Positions 16,507 through 26,511 are shown, counted from the stretch's first letter. The stretch is 64,000 bases of DNA from Bdellovibrio sp. KM01 (GCF_013752535.1 NZ_CP058348.1:1550001-1614000), one strand, 5' to 3'. Translations and numbers: made by a program. The notes: a model not told the origin generated them from the sequence alone.

Positions 16507-17474
16507 TGAATATCAATAAGCCCGTCATTTTCGTTGTAGGTTCAACGGCCACTGGCAAAAGCGAGTGGGCGCTTAAACTTGCGCAGGAATTTAAGGGCGT
16601 CATCATCAATTGCGATTCGGTTCAGTGTTATACCAAAGTTCAAATTGGTGCGGCAAAACCTACGGCCGAAGAGCTGCAGTTGGTGCCTCACCATCTGGTT
16701 AGCTATGTCGATTCTCCGAATGAAAGCACCGCTGGCAGCTATTGTCGCGACTTTGCTGAGGTGATGAAGAATCTTCCTGAAGGCGTTCCTGCATTTGTGG
16801 TGGGCGGCACCGGTTTTTATTTTATGGCCATTGAAAAGGGCATGTACCCGGTGACGGAAGTTTCGGAAGAAATGAAAGCCCAGGTCGCCAAGGAAATGGC
16901 AGAAACTGGTGGGGCGGCAAGACTTCATGCCGAATTAAGTGCTGTCGATCCGGAGTATGCCGCGAAAGTAAATATCGCCGATCACTATCGCATTGGTCGT
17001 GGTATTGAACTTATTCGCACTCAAGGTAAAGGCGTGACCCAAATTCAAAAAGAATTTGATGAAAACAAAGAGCCCTTTGCTTATCCACTTTTGAAAATCG
17101 GTCCTGATTGGGAGCGTGAACGTTTGCGCGAGCGCATTGCTTTGCGCACTCACAAAATGCTGAAGGACGGTTTGATTGATGAAGTGGAAAAACTCCTCGA
17201 CCAAGGTTTGGAGGGGTGGGCGCCTATGAGTAGCGTTGGTTATAAAGAAACCATTGATTTCATCAAAGGTCGCATCAACGAGGATGAGCTTTTAGAACAA
17301 ATTACGACAAATACTCGCCAGCTGGCGAAGCGCCAAAAAACCTGGTTCCAACGAGACAAAGACATCCACTGGTTCGATGGCGCCCGGGGGTATTTGGAAG
17401 CTCGGGGCGTGGTCGAGAAATTCTTGAACTCTTTGACCACAAATAGCGCTCCCGACAAGAATGGAATTATATGA
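16506..17474 (+). CDS. miaA: tRNA dimethylallyltransferase
   Basis: Adds a dimethylallyl group to A37 of tRNAs reading UNN codons. The P-loop GSTATGKSEW is near the N-terminus (~12-21), followed by NCDSVQCYTKVQIGAAKPT, VGGTGFY and the C-terminal KRQKTWFQRD motif. I use ATG 16506, which overlaps the mutL TGA; a TTG one codon earlier adds one residue. Length 322 is a little above the common ~310. The stop overlaps the yicC start. The mutL-miaA order is widely conserved. Confidence 0.96.
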   Translation: MNINKPVIFVVGSTATGKSEWALKLAQEFKGVIINCDSVQCYTKVQIGAAKPTAEELQLVPHHLVSYVDSPNESTAGSYCRDFAEVMKNLPEGVPAFVVGGTGFYFMAIEKGMYPVTEVSEEMKAQVAKEMAETGGAARLHAELSAVDPEYAAKVNIADHYRIGRGIELIRTQGKGVTQIQKEFDENKEPFAYPLLKIGPDWERERLRERIALRTHKMLKDGLIDEVEKLLDQGLEGWAPMSSVGYKETIDFIKGRINEDELLEQITTNTRQLAKRQKTWFQRDKDIHWFDGARGYLEARGVVEKFLNSLTTNSAPDKNGII

Positions 17475-18352
17475 AAAGTATGACTGGTTACGGAACTGCG
17501 AAAGTTCAATCAAAAGATGTTTCTGTGGAAGTTAGCATTCGTGCTGTGAACGGACGTTTTTTGGAAACGCGCTTTCATTTGCCGCGTGAATTCGTAGCCC
17601 TCGAGGGGGAGCTTAAAAAGACTTTGAGCGCTTCTTTGTCACGCGGGACCGTTGATATTTTTGTTTCCCGTAAAGTCAAAGCTTCGGCTTCGGGTAAAGC
17701 GCAAATGACCGTCAACGATGCCTTGGTTAAAAAATACGTTTCAGCTTATAAACACCTGGCAAAAGAATTGGGTATTTCCTACCAAGTTCACTTGGAAGCG
17801 ATGGCTCGTTTGCCAGATGTGATTAAGGTTGAGGAAAGCTATGAGCTTTTCACTGGCGAAGAAAAGGTTTTGAAAAAGGCCTTTGCTGAAGCCTGTGCAA
17901 ATTGTGATAAAGAGCGTGTGCGCGAAGGGAAGTCCCTTCGTAAAGACCTGGAAAAGCTTTTGGTGGCTTTGGATAAAGAGATCAAAGTCATCACGGATCT
18001 TCGTGAGGAAGCCAATGCGCAACTTCAGGAACGTTACGAAACTAAGATTCGCTCTCGTATGAAGGGGAACGAAATTGATCCGGCACGTCTGTCTCAGGAA
18101 ATCGTGATTCAGCTGGAAAAAGCCGACATCAACGAGGAATTAAGCCGCTTGACTGAGCATATTAAGAATTATCGCCAACTGATTGCCTCTCAGGATGCTG
18201 AAGGTAAGAAGCTTGATTTTTACACTCAGGAATTGCTGCGCGAGGTGAATACGATCGGTTCTAAGTCTCAAGTAGCCAAGATCACTCAAAGCGTGGTACA
18301 AGCGAAAACCCTCATCGAAAGATTAAGAGAACAGGTTCAAAACGTTCAATAA
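17471..18352 (+). CDS. yicC: YicC family endoribonuclease
   Basis: YicC proteins are stress-linked proteins, some members of which have been described as endoribonucleases. The 293-residue protein starts with the hallmark MKSMTGYGTA, followed by VEVSIRAVNGRFLETRFHLP, and ends with a conserved DUF1732-type region with DFYTQELLREVNTIGSKSQ and IERLREQVQNVQ. Overlap with miaA by 4 bases and a 1-base gap before gmk suggest one transcript. The yicC-gmk-rpoZ order is a common bacterial arrangement and supports the call. Confidence 0.93.
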   Translation: MKSMTGYGTAKVQSKDVSVEVSIRAVNGRFLETRFHLPREFVALEGELKKTLSASLSRGTVDIFVSRKVKASASGKAQMTVNDALVKKYVSAYKHLAKELGISYQVHLEAMARLPDVIKVEESYELFTGEEKVLKKAFAEACANCDKERVREGKSLRKDLEKLLVALDKEIKVITDLREEANAQLQERYETKIRSRMKGNEIDPARLSQEIVIQLEKADINEELSRLTEHIKNYRQLIASQDAEGKKLDFYTQELLREVNTIGSKSQVAKITQSVVQAKTLIERLREQVQNVQ

Positions 18353-18353
18353 T

Positions 18354-18911
18354 ATGAAGACGCGAATGATTATTGTCGCTGCCCCGAGCGGCGCAGGAAA
18401 AAGTAGTTTCGTAGCAAAGGCGATTGAAGAGCTTCCAAAGCTCGTGGATATCGTCACGTTCACGACTCGCAACATTCGCAAAGGGGAGAAAGATGGCCTT
18501 CAGTACCATTTTATCTCTCACGATGAGTTCAAACAAAAAATCGAACAAAACTTCTTTGTGGAGTGGGCGAAAGTTCACACCAATTTCTACGGAACGTCCT
18601 ACGAGTCCCTAGAATCCACGTGGAAGGCCGATAAGTGCGCCATCATGGATATCGACATCCAGGGCGTGCAAACGTTCAAATCCAAATATCCCGATGCTAA
18701 GACCATCTTTATCCTTCCGCCCTCAATTGATGAGCTGCGTCGTAGAATTGAGAAAAGGGACGGGGGCATGCCTGCGGATATCGAAGTTCGCATGGCCAAT
18801 GCGGAAAAAGAGATCGCCGAGGCCGAGAAGTTCGACTTTCAGATCGTGAACGACAACTTCGAGCATTCCTATGCCGAATTTAAGAAAATCATTGAAAAGT
18901 TACTAGCTTAA
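18354..18911 (+). CDS. gmk: Guanylate kinase
   Basis: Phosphorylates GMP to GDP, supplying the GDP/GTP pool used next door by Rel. The P-loop APSGAGKSSF starts near residue 10, followed by the GMP-binding FTTRNIRKGEKDGLQYHFIS region, WAKVHTNFYGTS and the CAIMDIDIQGVQTFK Walker B strand. At 185 residues it is slightly shorter than average. It lies between yicC and rpoZ with one base separating it from yicC. Confidence 0.96.
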   Translation: MKTRMIIVAAPSGAGKSSFVAKAIEELPKLVDIVTFTTRNIRKGEKDGLQYHFISHDEFKQKIEQNFFVEWAKVHTNFYGTSYESLESTWKADKCAIMDIDIQGVQTFKSKYPDAKTIFILPPSIDELRRRIEKRDGGMPADIEVRMANAEKEIAEAEKFDFQIVNDNFEHSYAEFKKIIEKLLA

Positions 18912-18962
18912 GGGTAATTTCCTCGTTTGAATCGATGAATTATTTGCGCCCGGAGGCATTAA

Positions 18963-19202
18963 ATGGCTCGTGTAACCGTTGAAGATTGCTTGGAAAAAGT
19001 TCCTAACAGATTTGCTCTTGTATTGATGGTTGCTAAAAGAGCGAAGCAACTTCTTAAAGGTGCTGAAGCGACAGTTTCCACTCGTTCAAACAAATACATC
19101 GTATCTGCGCTTCGTGAAGTTGCGATCGGTAACGTTGGTTATGAAGTTGCGATGGATCCGAAAGACGCTCTTCTTCAAATCGAAAAAGACTTGAATAAAT
19201 AG
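18963..19202 (+). CDS. rpoZ: RNA polymerase omega subunit
   Basis: Small subunit that helps assemble the beta-prime subunit and takes part in ppGpp response in some bacteria. The 79-residue product begins [20 protein letters not shown], the omega signature, followed by AAKRAKQL-like [14 protein letters not shown] and a conserved helix. CGGAGG precedes the ATG by about 6 bases. It sits between gmk and rel, a placement that recurs across bacteria. A weak 6 bp hairpin (19205-19220) follows, without a T-run. Confidence 0.95.
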   Translation: MARVTVEDCLEKVPNRFALVLMVAKRAKQLLKGAEATVSTRSNKYIVSALREVAIGNVGYEVAMDPKDALLQIEKDLNK

Positions 19203-19303
19203 TCTAGGACGAAGGTCCTAAGTTCCTAAAAATACTAATAAATTCCGATTATAAAGCGAATCTATTTGGAGCCCATATTCTTGTCAGGTAAACTGACTAG
19301 AAT

Positions 19304-21517
19304 ATGGCGGAACCCCAAAAAGAGACTGGTCTCTCTCATAAACCAGTCAAAACAGTTGATGATCTTCTTAATCGCATTCGCAGCTACTGGCCGAATGCCG
19401 ATCTTAAATTCATTGAAAAAGCATACTACTTTTCTGAAAAACATCACGAGGGTCAAATCCGTCGCAGTGGTGAACCGTACATTTCTCATCCACTTTCCGT
19501 TGCAGCTATTCTTGCTGATCTTCGACTTGATCTAGATACAATCGCCACAGGTCTTTTGCACGATACTGTTGAAGACACCGATGCCACGCTTGAGGATATC
19601 CGCCGTGAGTTTGGTGATGCGGTCGCTCATCTGGTAGATGGTGTAACTAAGATCGGTCAGATGAAGTTTAAAAACTCCCACGAAAAACAAGGCGAAAACA
19701 TCCGTAAGATGATCGTGGCGATGGGTAAAGACGTTCGTGTCGTTCTGGTGAAGTTAGCAGACCGTCTGCATAACATGCGCACACTGAATTTCATGCCATT
19801 TGATAAGCAGGAAAAAATCGCTCTCGAGACATTGGAAATTTACTGTCCACTTGCAGGTCGTATGGGTATCAGTGCTCTGAAAATCGAGCTCGAAGATTTG
19901 TGCTTCAGATACTATCGTCCTGACATGTACTATGAACTTATTCAACAAGTGAAGAAAACCGAAGCAGAGCAGAATCGTTATATCGAGGATGTGAAGCATT
20001 TGATTTCCAAAGAGCTGAGCAAAGTCGGTTTCAAATTTGAAGTCTATGGACGTTCAAAGCATTTGTGGTCCGTTTATCGTAAGATGCAAAGTCGTAACCT
20101 TGATTACGATCAGGTTTATGACGTTCTTGCATTCCGTGTAATCGTGGAAAGCGTGGCGGAATGTTATGCCGCCTTGGGTTTGGTGCATTCTTTGTGGAAA
20201 CCGGTTCCGGGTCGTTTTAAAGACTTCATCGCCATGCCGAAAACCAATAACTATCAGTCGTTGCATACGACGGTGGTGGGTCCGGGTGGGGAGCGTATTG
20301 AAATTCAGATTCGTACGAGTGAAATGCATTTGATCGCCGAGATGGGGATCGCGGCTCACTGGAAGTACAAAGAGCGTGGAAAAATGGAATCCGATGAGAT
20401 GCAACAGGCAAACTGGTTGCGTGATTTGGTTTCCTGGCACCAGCAAGTGCGCAGTCCCGACGAATTCCTTGATACAGTAAAAACCGATTTATTTGAAACT
20501 GAAATTTACGTCTTTACTCCGACTGGGGAAGTGCGTGAGTTTCCTGAGGGTGCAACTCCGGTCGACTTTGCTTATGCTGTTCATACCGAGCTCGGCAATA
20601 AATGTGTCGGCGCCCGCGTCAATGGTAAGATGGTGCCTTTAAAGCATCAGTTAAGTAACGGGGATACAGTTGAAATCATCACAGGTAAGGGACAAGAGCC
20701 ATCGAAAGATTGGTTGAAGTTCGTTGTTACCAATAAAGCCAAGGCGAAAATTCGTGCCTTCGTGAAAGAGGAGCAGCGTCGTCGCTCCATTTTACTGGGT
20801 AAAGAGTTGGTGGAAAAAGAATTCCGTAAATTCGGCATGGCTGCAGTGAAATATCTGAAGGGCCCGGCATTTGAACAATACTTAAAAGATTTTGGATTGA
20901 AAGATGTTGAAGAGCTTTATGTGACTGTTGGTTACGGCAAGCTTGAGACCCGTGTCCTGGTGGAAAGACTTTCCCCCGAAAATATCGCCAAAGAAGCAGC
21001 AAAAACCGAAGACTCGACATTCATGGAACGAGTCATGCGGGCTGCGACACATAAAACGCGTAAAACCAACTCCCTGGTTTCTGTGGATGGCATGGATGAC
21101 ATGCTGGTGCACTATGCGAAGTGCTGTCATCCAATTCCTGGTGATCCGATTGTGGGCTTTATCAGTCGCGGTCGCGGTATCACAATTCATCGCAGTGATT
21201 GCAGCAAAGCCTTTGAATTTGATCAGCTGCGCAAAGTAGATGTCGCTTGGAATGTTAAAGTGGCAGGTGAAGGACAGGAGCGCATCGTACGCCTGAAAAT
21301 CATCTCACAAGACAACCCGGGTTTGTTGAAATCAATGTCTGAGGCTTTTGCTCAGCAGGGGATCAATATTCAGTCCGCGCAAATTCGCACGACAAAGGAT
21401 AAGAAAGCCGTTTGTAATTTTGAAGTCTCTGTAAAGGATGCCTTGCAGTTAAACCAGGCGATTTACGAGATTCAAAAGATCAAAGGCATTATCGGTGTCA
21501 CGCGTGTCATTCAATAA
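19304..21517 (+). CDS. rel: Bifunctional (p)ppGpp synthetase/hydrolase Rel
   Basis: Makes and degrades (p)ppGpp. The N-terminal HD hydrolase has HPLSVAAILADL and GLLHDTVEDT (~residues 65-90). The synthetase domain shows YGRSKHLWSVYRKM and PGRFKDFIAMPKTNNYQSLHT; its RxKD motif is that of bifunctional Rel/SpoT, not the ExDD of monofunctional RelA. A TGS domain (~395-455), a zinc/helical region with YAKCCHPIPGDP (~605) and a C-terminal ACT domain (~665-737) follow. 737 residues is typical. The next gene starts inside its 3' end on a GTG. Confidence 0.96.
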   Translation: MAEPQKETGLSHKPVKTVDDLLNRIRSYWPNADLKFIEKAYYFSEKHHEGQIRRSGEPYISHPLSVAAILADLRLDLDTIATGLLHDTVEDTDATLEDIRREFGDAVAHLVDGVTKIGQMKFKNSHEKQGENIRKMIVAMGKDVRVVLVKLADRLHNMRTLNFMPFDKQEKIALETLEIYCPLAGRMGISALKIELEDLCFRYYRPDMYYELIQQVKKTEAEQNRYIEDVKHLISKELSKVGFKFEVYGRSKHLWSVYRKMQSRNLDYDQVYDVLAFRVIVESVAECYAALGLVHSLWKPVPGRFKDFIAMPKTNNYQSLHTTVVGPGGERIEIQIRTSEMHLIAEMGIAAHWKYKERGKMESDEMQQANWLRDLVSWHQQVRSPDEFLDTVKTDLFETEIYVFTPTGEVREFPEGATPVDFAYAVHTELGNKCVGARVNGKMVPLKHQLSNGDTVEIITGKGQEPSKDWLKFVVTNKAKAKIRAFVKEEQRRRSILLGKELVEKEFRKFGMAAVKYLKGPAFEQYLKDFGLKDVEELYVTVGYGKLETRVLVERLSPENIAKEAAKTEDSTFMERVMRAATHKTRKTNSLVSVDGMDDMLVHYAKCCHPIPGDPIVGFISRGRGITIHRSDCSKAFEFDQLRKVDVAWNVKVAGEGQERIVRLKIISQDNPGLLKSMSEAFAQQGINIQSAQIRTTKDKKAVCNFEVSVKDALQLNQAIYEIQKIKGIIGVTRVIQ

Positions 21518-24110
21518 GTATCTACCTAAACTTCACAACGCCTTTGCCTTTGTCGTATTGACAGTGGCGGTGGTGGTGATGCTTGGTTGGATTCTGCAAA
21601 ATCCCAATGCCATTCGTTTTAGCACCCATTTGACTCCTATGGCGTTTAATACGGCATTTCTGTTGTGTTTTCTAAGTATTGGAGTTCTTTTTTCTGATCG
21701 GGATCATTTCAAAATTGGGCGCGTCTGTGCCATTGTGGTTATGTTTTTTTCGGCCCTTATTTTTTCCCAGTATCCTTTGGGCGTGGATACGGGACTTGAT
21801 TCCTTCTTTGTAAACTATTTTATCGAACCGGAGATGCTTTACCCGGGACGCATGGCTGCCAGCACGTGTATTGCACTTTTTCTATTGGGACTGGCGCTGT
21901 TCTTTAATAAAAGTTCATTGCTCTGTCAGTTTGTTCGCGTCACCTCAGCGGCGACAGTCAGTTGTTTGGGCCTGGTTGGCGTTGCGGGTTATGTTTTTAA
22001 AATCAACTCCCAGTACGGTTGGGGCAGTTTTTCGCGAATGGCTCTTCACACAGCTATTTGTGTGATTGTTCTGGCTTTAGCCCTCATTGCGCAGTTGTGG
22101 TCACGTATGGGTCGCTGGGGAGGGCACCGCAGGCGCTTTGCACCCTTCTATGTTTTGACCGCGGGGATCTTTTTCACCGTCGGTTTGATGCAGTTACTGT
22201 ATATTCAGGATTATCAAAAAAATCGTTCGATCACTGAAATTCGTACGGCTGCTATCTTGGAAAATTTTGATAACATCTTTCGCCCCTTAACCCGTTCTCT
22301 TGGGCGTATGGCTCACCGCTTTGTCTTGAATGACTATAAGAATAGCCAAGCCTGGGAAGTCGATGCTGACATATATTCTTCAGATTTCAAAGGTGTACGA
22401 CGAATCATCTGGTCGGAAAAAGACCTTGTTGCCAAGTGGGTTTATCCCTTGAATCGCAATGCCGAGCAGGTGATTGGGGCGAAGATGACCCGTCAACGGG
22501 CGACCGAGGGGATCCTGGAGCAAATTCAAAAAACTCGCAAGCCTGCCATCTCAGGTGTTTTACCGTTATTGACGGGTGGTGATGGAGTTGTACTGTATTA
22601 CCCTGTTTTCAGGGGGGATGATTTTCTGGGGATTTTAAGCGTCGCCCTGGATGCAGATGTTTTTTTTGCGGAAGCAGCGGTTGCCCCAGGTTATTTCGTT
22701 GAAATTAAAGACAACGATGGCCACGAGTTTTTAAATACAGGAAATGCCGGTCTTGTTTACAAGCGCGATTGGGGCAACACGGTGGTCTATCGGGCGCTGA
22801 ATGCCAATTGGGTGTTTACGGTGACTCCCAAGCCGGATGTGGTGCAAAAAAATTCATCCTATTTGCCGGGCGTCGTCGGAGTCTTTGGTATCAGTGTTTC
22901 TTTGCTCTTAGCGATCAGTCTGGTTTTTTATTCTCGATCACGTGAATCTGAGCGCCGTATGAAAGACTCCTTTGATTGGCACAAGGCCGGGCGCGACAGT
23001 ATTTCTCTTTTGCTCCTTCAGCTTGATAAATACGGAAACGTTTCCAGTATCAATAAAGCCGCCGAAGTTCTTTTAGGTTATACCGAACCTGAAATAGTCG
23101 GGAAGCCCGTGTTTATTTTAGGTGAGTATTCTGAACTGATGATGCATCGGGGACGAATGGAGGCTCAACTGCAAAAATCTTTGGCCTCTGGTGATGATTA
23201 TCTGGAAGCGATTTTTGAAATTGGTGAAAATCCCAGCTTTGAACGTACGCTCGTATCAAAATTTGGAAAGCCTTTTCACATGGCTATGTCATTGCACCGG
23301 GTGACGAATGATCTGGGAGAGATCAATGGTTATCTGGTTGTCGCCGAAGATATCACTCAACGTAAAGAGCGTGAGCGTTTGTTAAAAGAGCGCGAGGAAA
23401 AAGTCCTGGTGTCTTCGCGTTTAGCGACATTGGGTGAGATGGCGGCGGGGATTGCACACGAGATCAACAATCCGCTGGCAGTGATTGGTGGCTATTTAAG
23501 TATGCTTCGTAAGAACCTGGGCCAAAAAGGCATGGGACAAGACGTCGAAATCAATCGCCGTATTGATTCTGTGGAATCTATGGTGGGTAGAATCGCTAAG
23601 ATTGTCAGGGGACTTCGCAGTTACGCTCATGAATCCGTTGTGGATGACATGGAAGAAGTTGAAATCGCGATGATCATCGATGACACGCTGGCATTCTGCC
23701 ACGAGAAATTTAAATTGAACGACATTCAACTGTCAGCCTCTATTGAGCCTGGCCTGACTGTTAAATGCCGTCCGTATCAGATTTCTCAAGTCCTTTTGAA
23801 TCTTTTAAACAATGCCTATGATGCTGTCGGGTCAGCGCCCGTTAAGAAGGTGCGCATAGAAGCTTCTTATCAGGCCGGTGGAATTGAAATCAGCGTGACA
23901 GACTCCGGGCCAGGTGTGCCTTTAGAGTTAAGAGAAAAGATCATGCAGCCGTTCTTTACTACAAAAGAAGTGGGTAAAGGTGTGGGGCTGGGACTTAGTA
24001 TCAGTATGGGCATCATCCAGGCTCACAACGGAAAATTCTTTTTGGATAATGAATCACTCCAGACCAAGTTTACAGTCTGGCTTCCTCATGCACCTCATCT
24101 ATCCACTTAG
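21495..24110 (+). CDS. PAS-domain sensor histidine kinase with large membrane sensor
   Basis: 871 residues from GTG 21495, with another GTG at 21504. About seven hydrophobic segments cover residues 15-240. An extracytoplasmic sensor of CHASE-like size follows (~245-455), then one more span (~460-480) and a PAS domain (~495-615; ASGD, YLVVAEDIT). HisKA has the phospho-acceptor His in GIAHEINNPLAVIGG (~654), and HATPase_c shows NLLNNAYDAV, DSGPGVP and GKGVGLGLSISMGI. There is no receiver domain or adjacent regulator gene. It overlaps rel by 23 bases and the convergent protease gene by 41 bases. Confidence 0.9.
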   Translation: MSRVSFNKYLPKLHNAFAFVVLTVAVVVMLGWILQNPNAIRFSTHLTPMAFNTAFLLCFLSIGVLFSDRDHFKIGRVCAIVVMFFSALIFSQYPLGVDTGLDSFFVNYFIEPEMLYPGRMAASTCIALFLLGLALFFNKSSLLCQFVRVTSAATVSCLGLVGVAGYVFKINSQYGWGSFSRMALHTAICVIVLALALIAQLWSRMGRWGGHRRRFAPFYVLTAGIFFTVGLMQLLYIQDYQKNRSITEIRTAAILENFDNIFRPLTRSLGRMAHRFVLNDYKNSQAWEVDADIYSSDFKGVRRIIWSEKDLVAKWVYPLNRNAEQVIGAKMTRQRATEGILEQIQKTRKPAISGVLPLLTGGDGVVLYYPVFRGDDFLGILSVALDADVFFAEAAVAPGYFVEIKDNDGHEFLNTGNAGLVYKRDWGNTVVYRALNANWVFTVTPKPDVVQKNSSYLPGVVGVFGISVSLLLAISLVFYSRSRESERRMKDSFDWHKAGRDSISLLLLQLDKYGNVSSINKAAEVLLGYTEPEIVGKPVFILGEYSELMMHRGRMEAQLQKSLASGDDYLEAIFEIGENPSFERTLVSKFGKPFHMAMSLHRVTNDLGEINGYLVVAEDITQRKERERLLKEREEKVLVSSRLATLGEMAAGIAHEINNPLAVIGGYLSMLRKNLGQKGMGQDVEINRRIDSVESMVGRIAKIVRGLRSYAHESVVDDMEEVEIAMIIDDTLAFCHEKFKLNDIQLSASIEPGLTVKCRPYQISQVLLNLLNNAYDAVGSAPVKKVRIEASYQAGGIEISVTDSGPGVPLELREKIMQPFFTTKEVGKGVGLGLSISMGIIQAHNGKFFLDNESLQTKFTVWLPHAPHLST

Positions 24111-24939
24111 CAAAATAGGAGACCTTCATTGCTGTGGAACGGCCCTTCGTGCAAGTCACGTGGCCTGCGAATTTTTTTTCGCCCGTTACAAATGAAGTCA
24201 CACCAATCAAACGAGGCACTCCGTTCACGTTAATGAATTGGCCAGAACCAGAGTCGCCGCTGCAGATGAATTGAGTGTTGCCGTTGCTTAGAATCGCGTA
24301 GCGATCTTGCATAAGGCCATAGCCGCCATTTACTTTGACGACGGCTTTATGAAGCTCTCCAGCGCTGCCGTAACCGATAGCGAAAATTTCGGCAGAGTCT
24401 TTGGTTTTACCGTAGCCATAGATGTTTAAGAATTGGTTTTGATAGTTCCTATTTTGATCTCTCTCAATTTCGATCGGTTCAAAGCCCGCGGGTATGCCGC
24501 CTGCGAAAAAGCCAATGGCCATATCATTTAGTATGCCCACCTTTGAATAGCGAAATTCAGGATGAATCACGATCTGCGAGCCGCTGCGTGTATGTTCGCG
24601 AGGATTGAAAAGCCCTTTTTCATTTGCAAATACGATCTTAAATCTGGAAAGAGTCGGGGATTTCTTTTTATCGAAGCAATGCGCAGCAGTCAGGAAGCTG
24701 TGGTTGCTGAGTAACGTGGCTGTGCAGATACCGACGGTCATTCCTAAGCTGTTTACAGGAAGAAAAAGCACCACGCCTCGAGAGCCATCATCGCGGCGAG
24801 CTGTGACTTTAGTGCCATTGATAACGCCTGAGGAGTCGTCATTTAAACTGACAGTGGAATCACCTGATCCCGGCGCACAAGCGGATAAGGTGATTGCAAT
24901 GGACGTAACCCAAGTTAAAAGCACAGAAGGTTTTTTCAT
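24070..24939 (-). CDS. Trypsin-like serine protease, predicted lipoprotein
   Basis: S1 family protease. I start at ATG 24939 (MKKPSVLLTW), giving a lipoprotein signal with lipobox LSAC (Cys21). The mature domain begins SGVINGTKV, like the IVGG/VVNG activation site of trypsins. The catalytic triad is visible: H87 (LTAAHCFD), D139 (LNDMAIGFF) and S230 (CSGDSGSGQF). GDSGS replaces the usual GDSGG. Cys pairs around His and Ser are conserved. Predicted location is periplasm or outer membrane surface. Its 3' end overlaps the histidine kinase by 41 bases on the opposite strand. Prey-protein digestion is a plausible but unproven role. Confidence 0.88.
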   Translation of the reverse strand: MKKPSVLLTWVTSIAITLSACAPGSGDSTVSLNDDSSGVINGTKVTARRDDGSRGVVLFLPVNSLGMTVGICTATLLSNHSFLTAAHCFDKKKSPTLSRFKIVFANEKGLFNPREHTRSGSQIVIHPEFRYSKVGILNDMAIGFFAGGIPAGFEPIEIERDQNRNYQNQFLNIYGYGKTKDSAEIFAIGYGSAGELHKAVVKVNGGYGLMQDRYAILSNGNTQFICSGDSGSGQFINVNGVPRLIGVTSFVTGEKKFAGHVTCTKGRSTAMKVSYFAKWIDEVHEEARL

Positions 24940-25096
24940 GGGATCTGTATACTCGATTTTTATATGAAAAAGAGGCAAAAAAGATTTTATTTTTAATTCT
25001 TAATAGTATGAATAATTAAATTTGAATGGAGTCAGCTGCTAAGTTCGTGGAATCTCACAGCGTGAAGAAAGAGTCATTTATTGGGTACTTCTGTAA

Positions 25097-26056
25097 TTAT
25101 TGCCAGCCGTAACCCACGCGAAACAAGATGGCGTTCGCTGTGACGGTATCGGAAGGGGGGAAGTATACGTACTCCACACTAAATGGAATGAACGTTTTGC
25201 GATTCAGTTGGTATTCGCCACCGACAGAGATCGTCAAAACCTGGTTGGTCGCGATTTGGTTTTCATCAAGTGCCGTTGCTGATTTGGACATCGCGATCAA
25301 AAAACCGCCACCTAAGCCGGCCCAAGTGCGCAGTTGGTTGGTGGTGAAGTAGTATTTTGCGAGAGCATAACCTGATAGGTAGGTGATGTTGGCACTACAA
25401 TTTGTTGAGCCTTTACAACCCACGTTTTTGTTGGTCTGTCCGGAAACATTGTATTGCTCTAGCATGCCGAGTCCGCGCAAGGTGATGTTGCGAGTTAGCA
25501 CCCACTCATAAAATCCACCAGCGCCCAATCCTGTGCCTTTAAGCTCTGGTTGCTCTGGGGGATTGATGGCTGGATTTTCTTTGATCGTCGGCTTCATGGT
25601 GTCCATGCCGTACTGACCTAAAACTCCGTAAGAATTTTTAAGCGTTCTAAGGAAACTCATGTCGCGGGCTTTATCAAAGACTGAAGCTTCTTCGTCTGGA
25701 GTGGCGGCGCGATTCAAAGCTTCTTGTTGGCGAGTCGTGTCGGCCTTTGGGGCCGCCTTGGTTTTCGCGGCAGAAGTAGCAGCGCCGGAACCTTTTGCTT
25801 GCAGAGTATTCCCAGAAGCACCACGGCCTTTAATAATGTCAGCCACAGCGCGATCATCTTTAGTTTGCTTGATACGAATGATGCCGATTTTTTTGTGAGT
25901 AGCAGAATCAATCAAAAAGAATTCATCGCCAGGTTGAACTTCAGCACCTTGAAGTTTCACCATCACTTTGCCATTTTTAACAGCCGTCACCTCCGCCGCG
26001 AAAGCAGAAAGACTGAAAATAAAACTAAGGCAAAGCAGTGCTAAGGATTTTCTCAT
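25097..26056 (-). CDS. Exported protein with C-terminal outer-membrane barrel
   Basis: 319 residues with a signal peptide (cleavage near AFAAEV). Residues ~20-80 form a compact beta-rich domain (VTAVKNGKVMVKLQGAEVQP, GDEFFLID), similar in feel to small FlgT/SH3-type domains. An Ala/Lys/Thr linker (~85-115) and a barrel-like region follow (~165-319), ending in an aromatic residue (RVGYGWQ) as is common for BAM substrates. It overlaps the upstream lipoprotein gene by 4 bases, suggesting an operon. No named family is claimed. Confidence 0.62.
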   Translation of the reverse strand: MRKSLALLCLSFIFSLSAFAAEVTAVKNGKVMVKLQGAEVQPGDEFFLIDSATHKKIGIIRIKQTKDDRAVADIIKGRGASGNTLQAKGSGAATSAAKTKAAPKADTTRQQEALNRAATPDEEASVFDKARDMSFLRTLKNSYGVLGQYGMDTMKPTIKENPAINPPEQPELKGTGLGAGGFYEWVLTRNITLRGLGMLEQYNVSGQTNKNVGCKGSTNCSANITYLSGYALAKYYFTTNQLRTWAGLGGGFLIAMSKSATALDENQIATNQVLTISVGGEYQLNRKTFIPFSVEYVYFPPSDTVTANAILFRVGYGWQ

Positions 26057-26478
26057 TCGCTGATCATCAAGTTGTTTTCAAGTTCCCGAACAAACTGCTC
26101 TTTATAAAGATCCCAAACCGCAAGGCTCGAAAATTCATAAGAACAAGCCTGAACATTTTTATCACTGCGCTGAATAGCTTTCACTTCCACAGTGCCGGGA
26201 CGAGTGGTGCGCCAAATTTCCAAATCATTTTCCATCACCACAAGCTCATAATTCGCACGAGGAAATTCATCATTAAACCAAGTCTCAAGACGACTCTGAT
26301 TTTTACAGCCAGTAAGAGTATAAATTTCCGAAGAAGATGATGAAGAAGGAGAAACTAACGAAGCCCCATTAATTTTAGCAGGAGCCGCGGCCTCAAATTG
26401 GTTGCGACCATCGGAACGGTAAACCGAACAACCTTCGAGAAACATTAAAGAAATAACAATCAAAGTGGCTAGCTTCAT
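26053..26478 (-). CDS. Predicted lipoprotein
   Basis: 141 residues starting at ATG 26478 (MKLATLIVISLMFLEGC), where FLEGC acts as a lipobox with Cys17. A longer reading from 26610 would translate through the arm of palindromic element 2, so I reject it. The mature part has a Ser-rich linker and a domain of about 95 residues with two further Cys (LTGCKNQS and QACSYEF) that could form a disulfide. The stop overlaps the barrel gene start, so the two products may work together in the outer membrane. Confidence 0.65.
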   Translation of the reverse strand: MKLATLIVISLMFLEGCSVYRSDGRNQFEAAAPAKINGASLVSPSSSSSSEIYTLTGCKNQSRLETWFNDEFPRANYELVVMENDLEIWRTTRPGTVEVKAIQRSDKNVQACSYEFSSLAVWDLYKEQFVRELENNLMISE

Positions 26479-26511
26479 ATCTAAAAGTATAAAGTTCTGG
26501 GACTGGAAACA

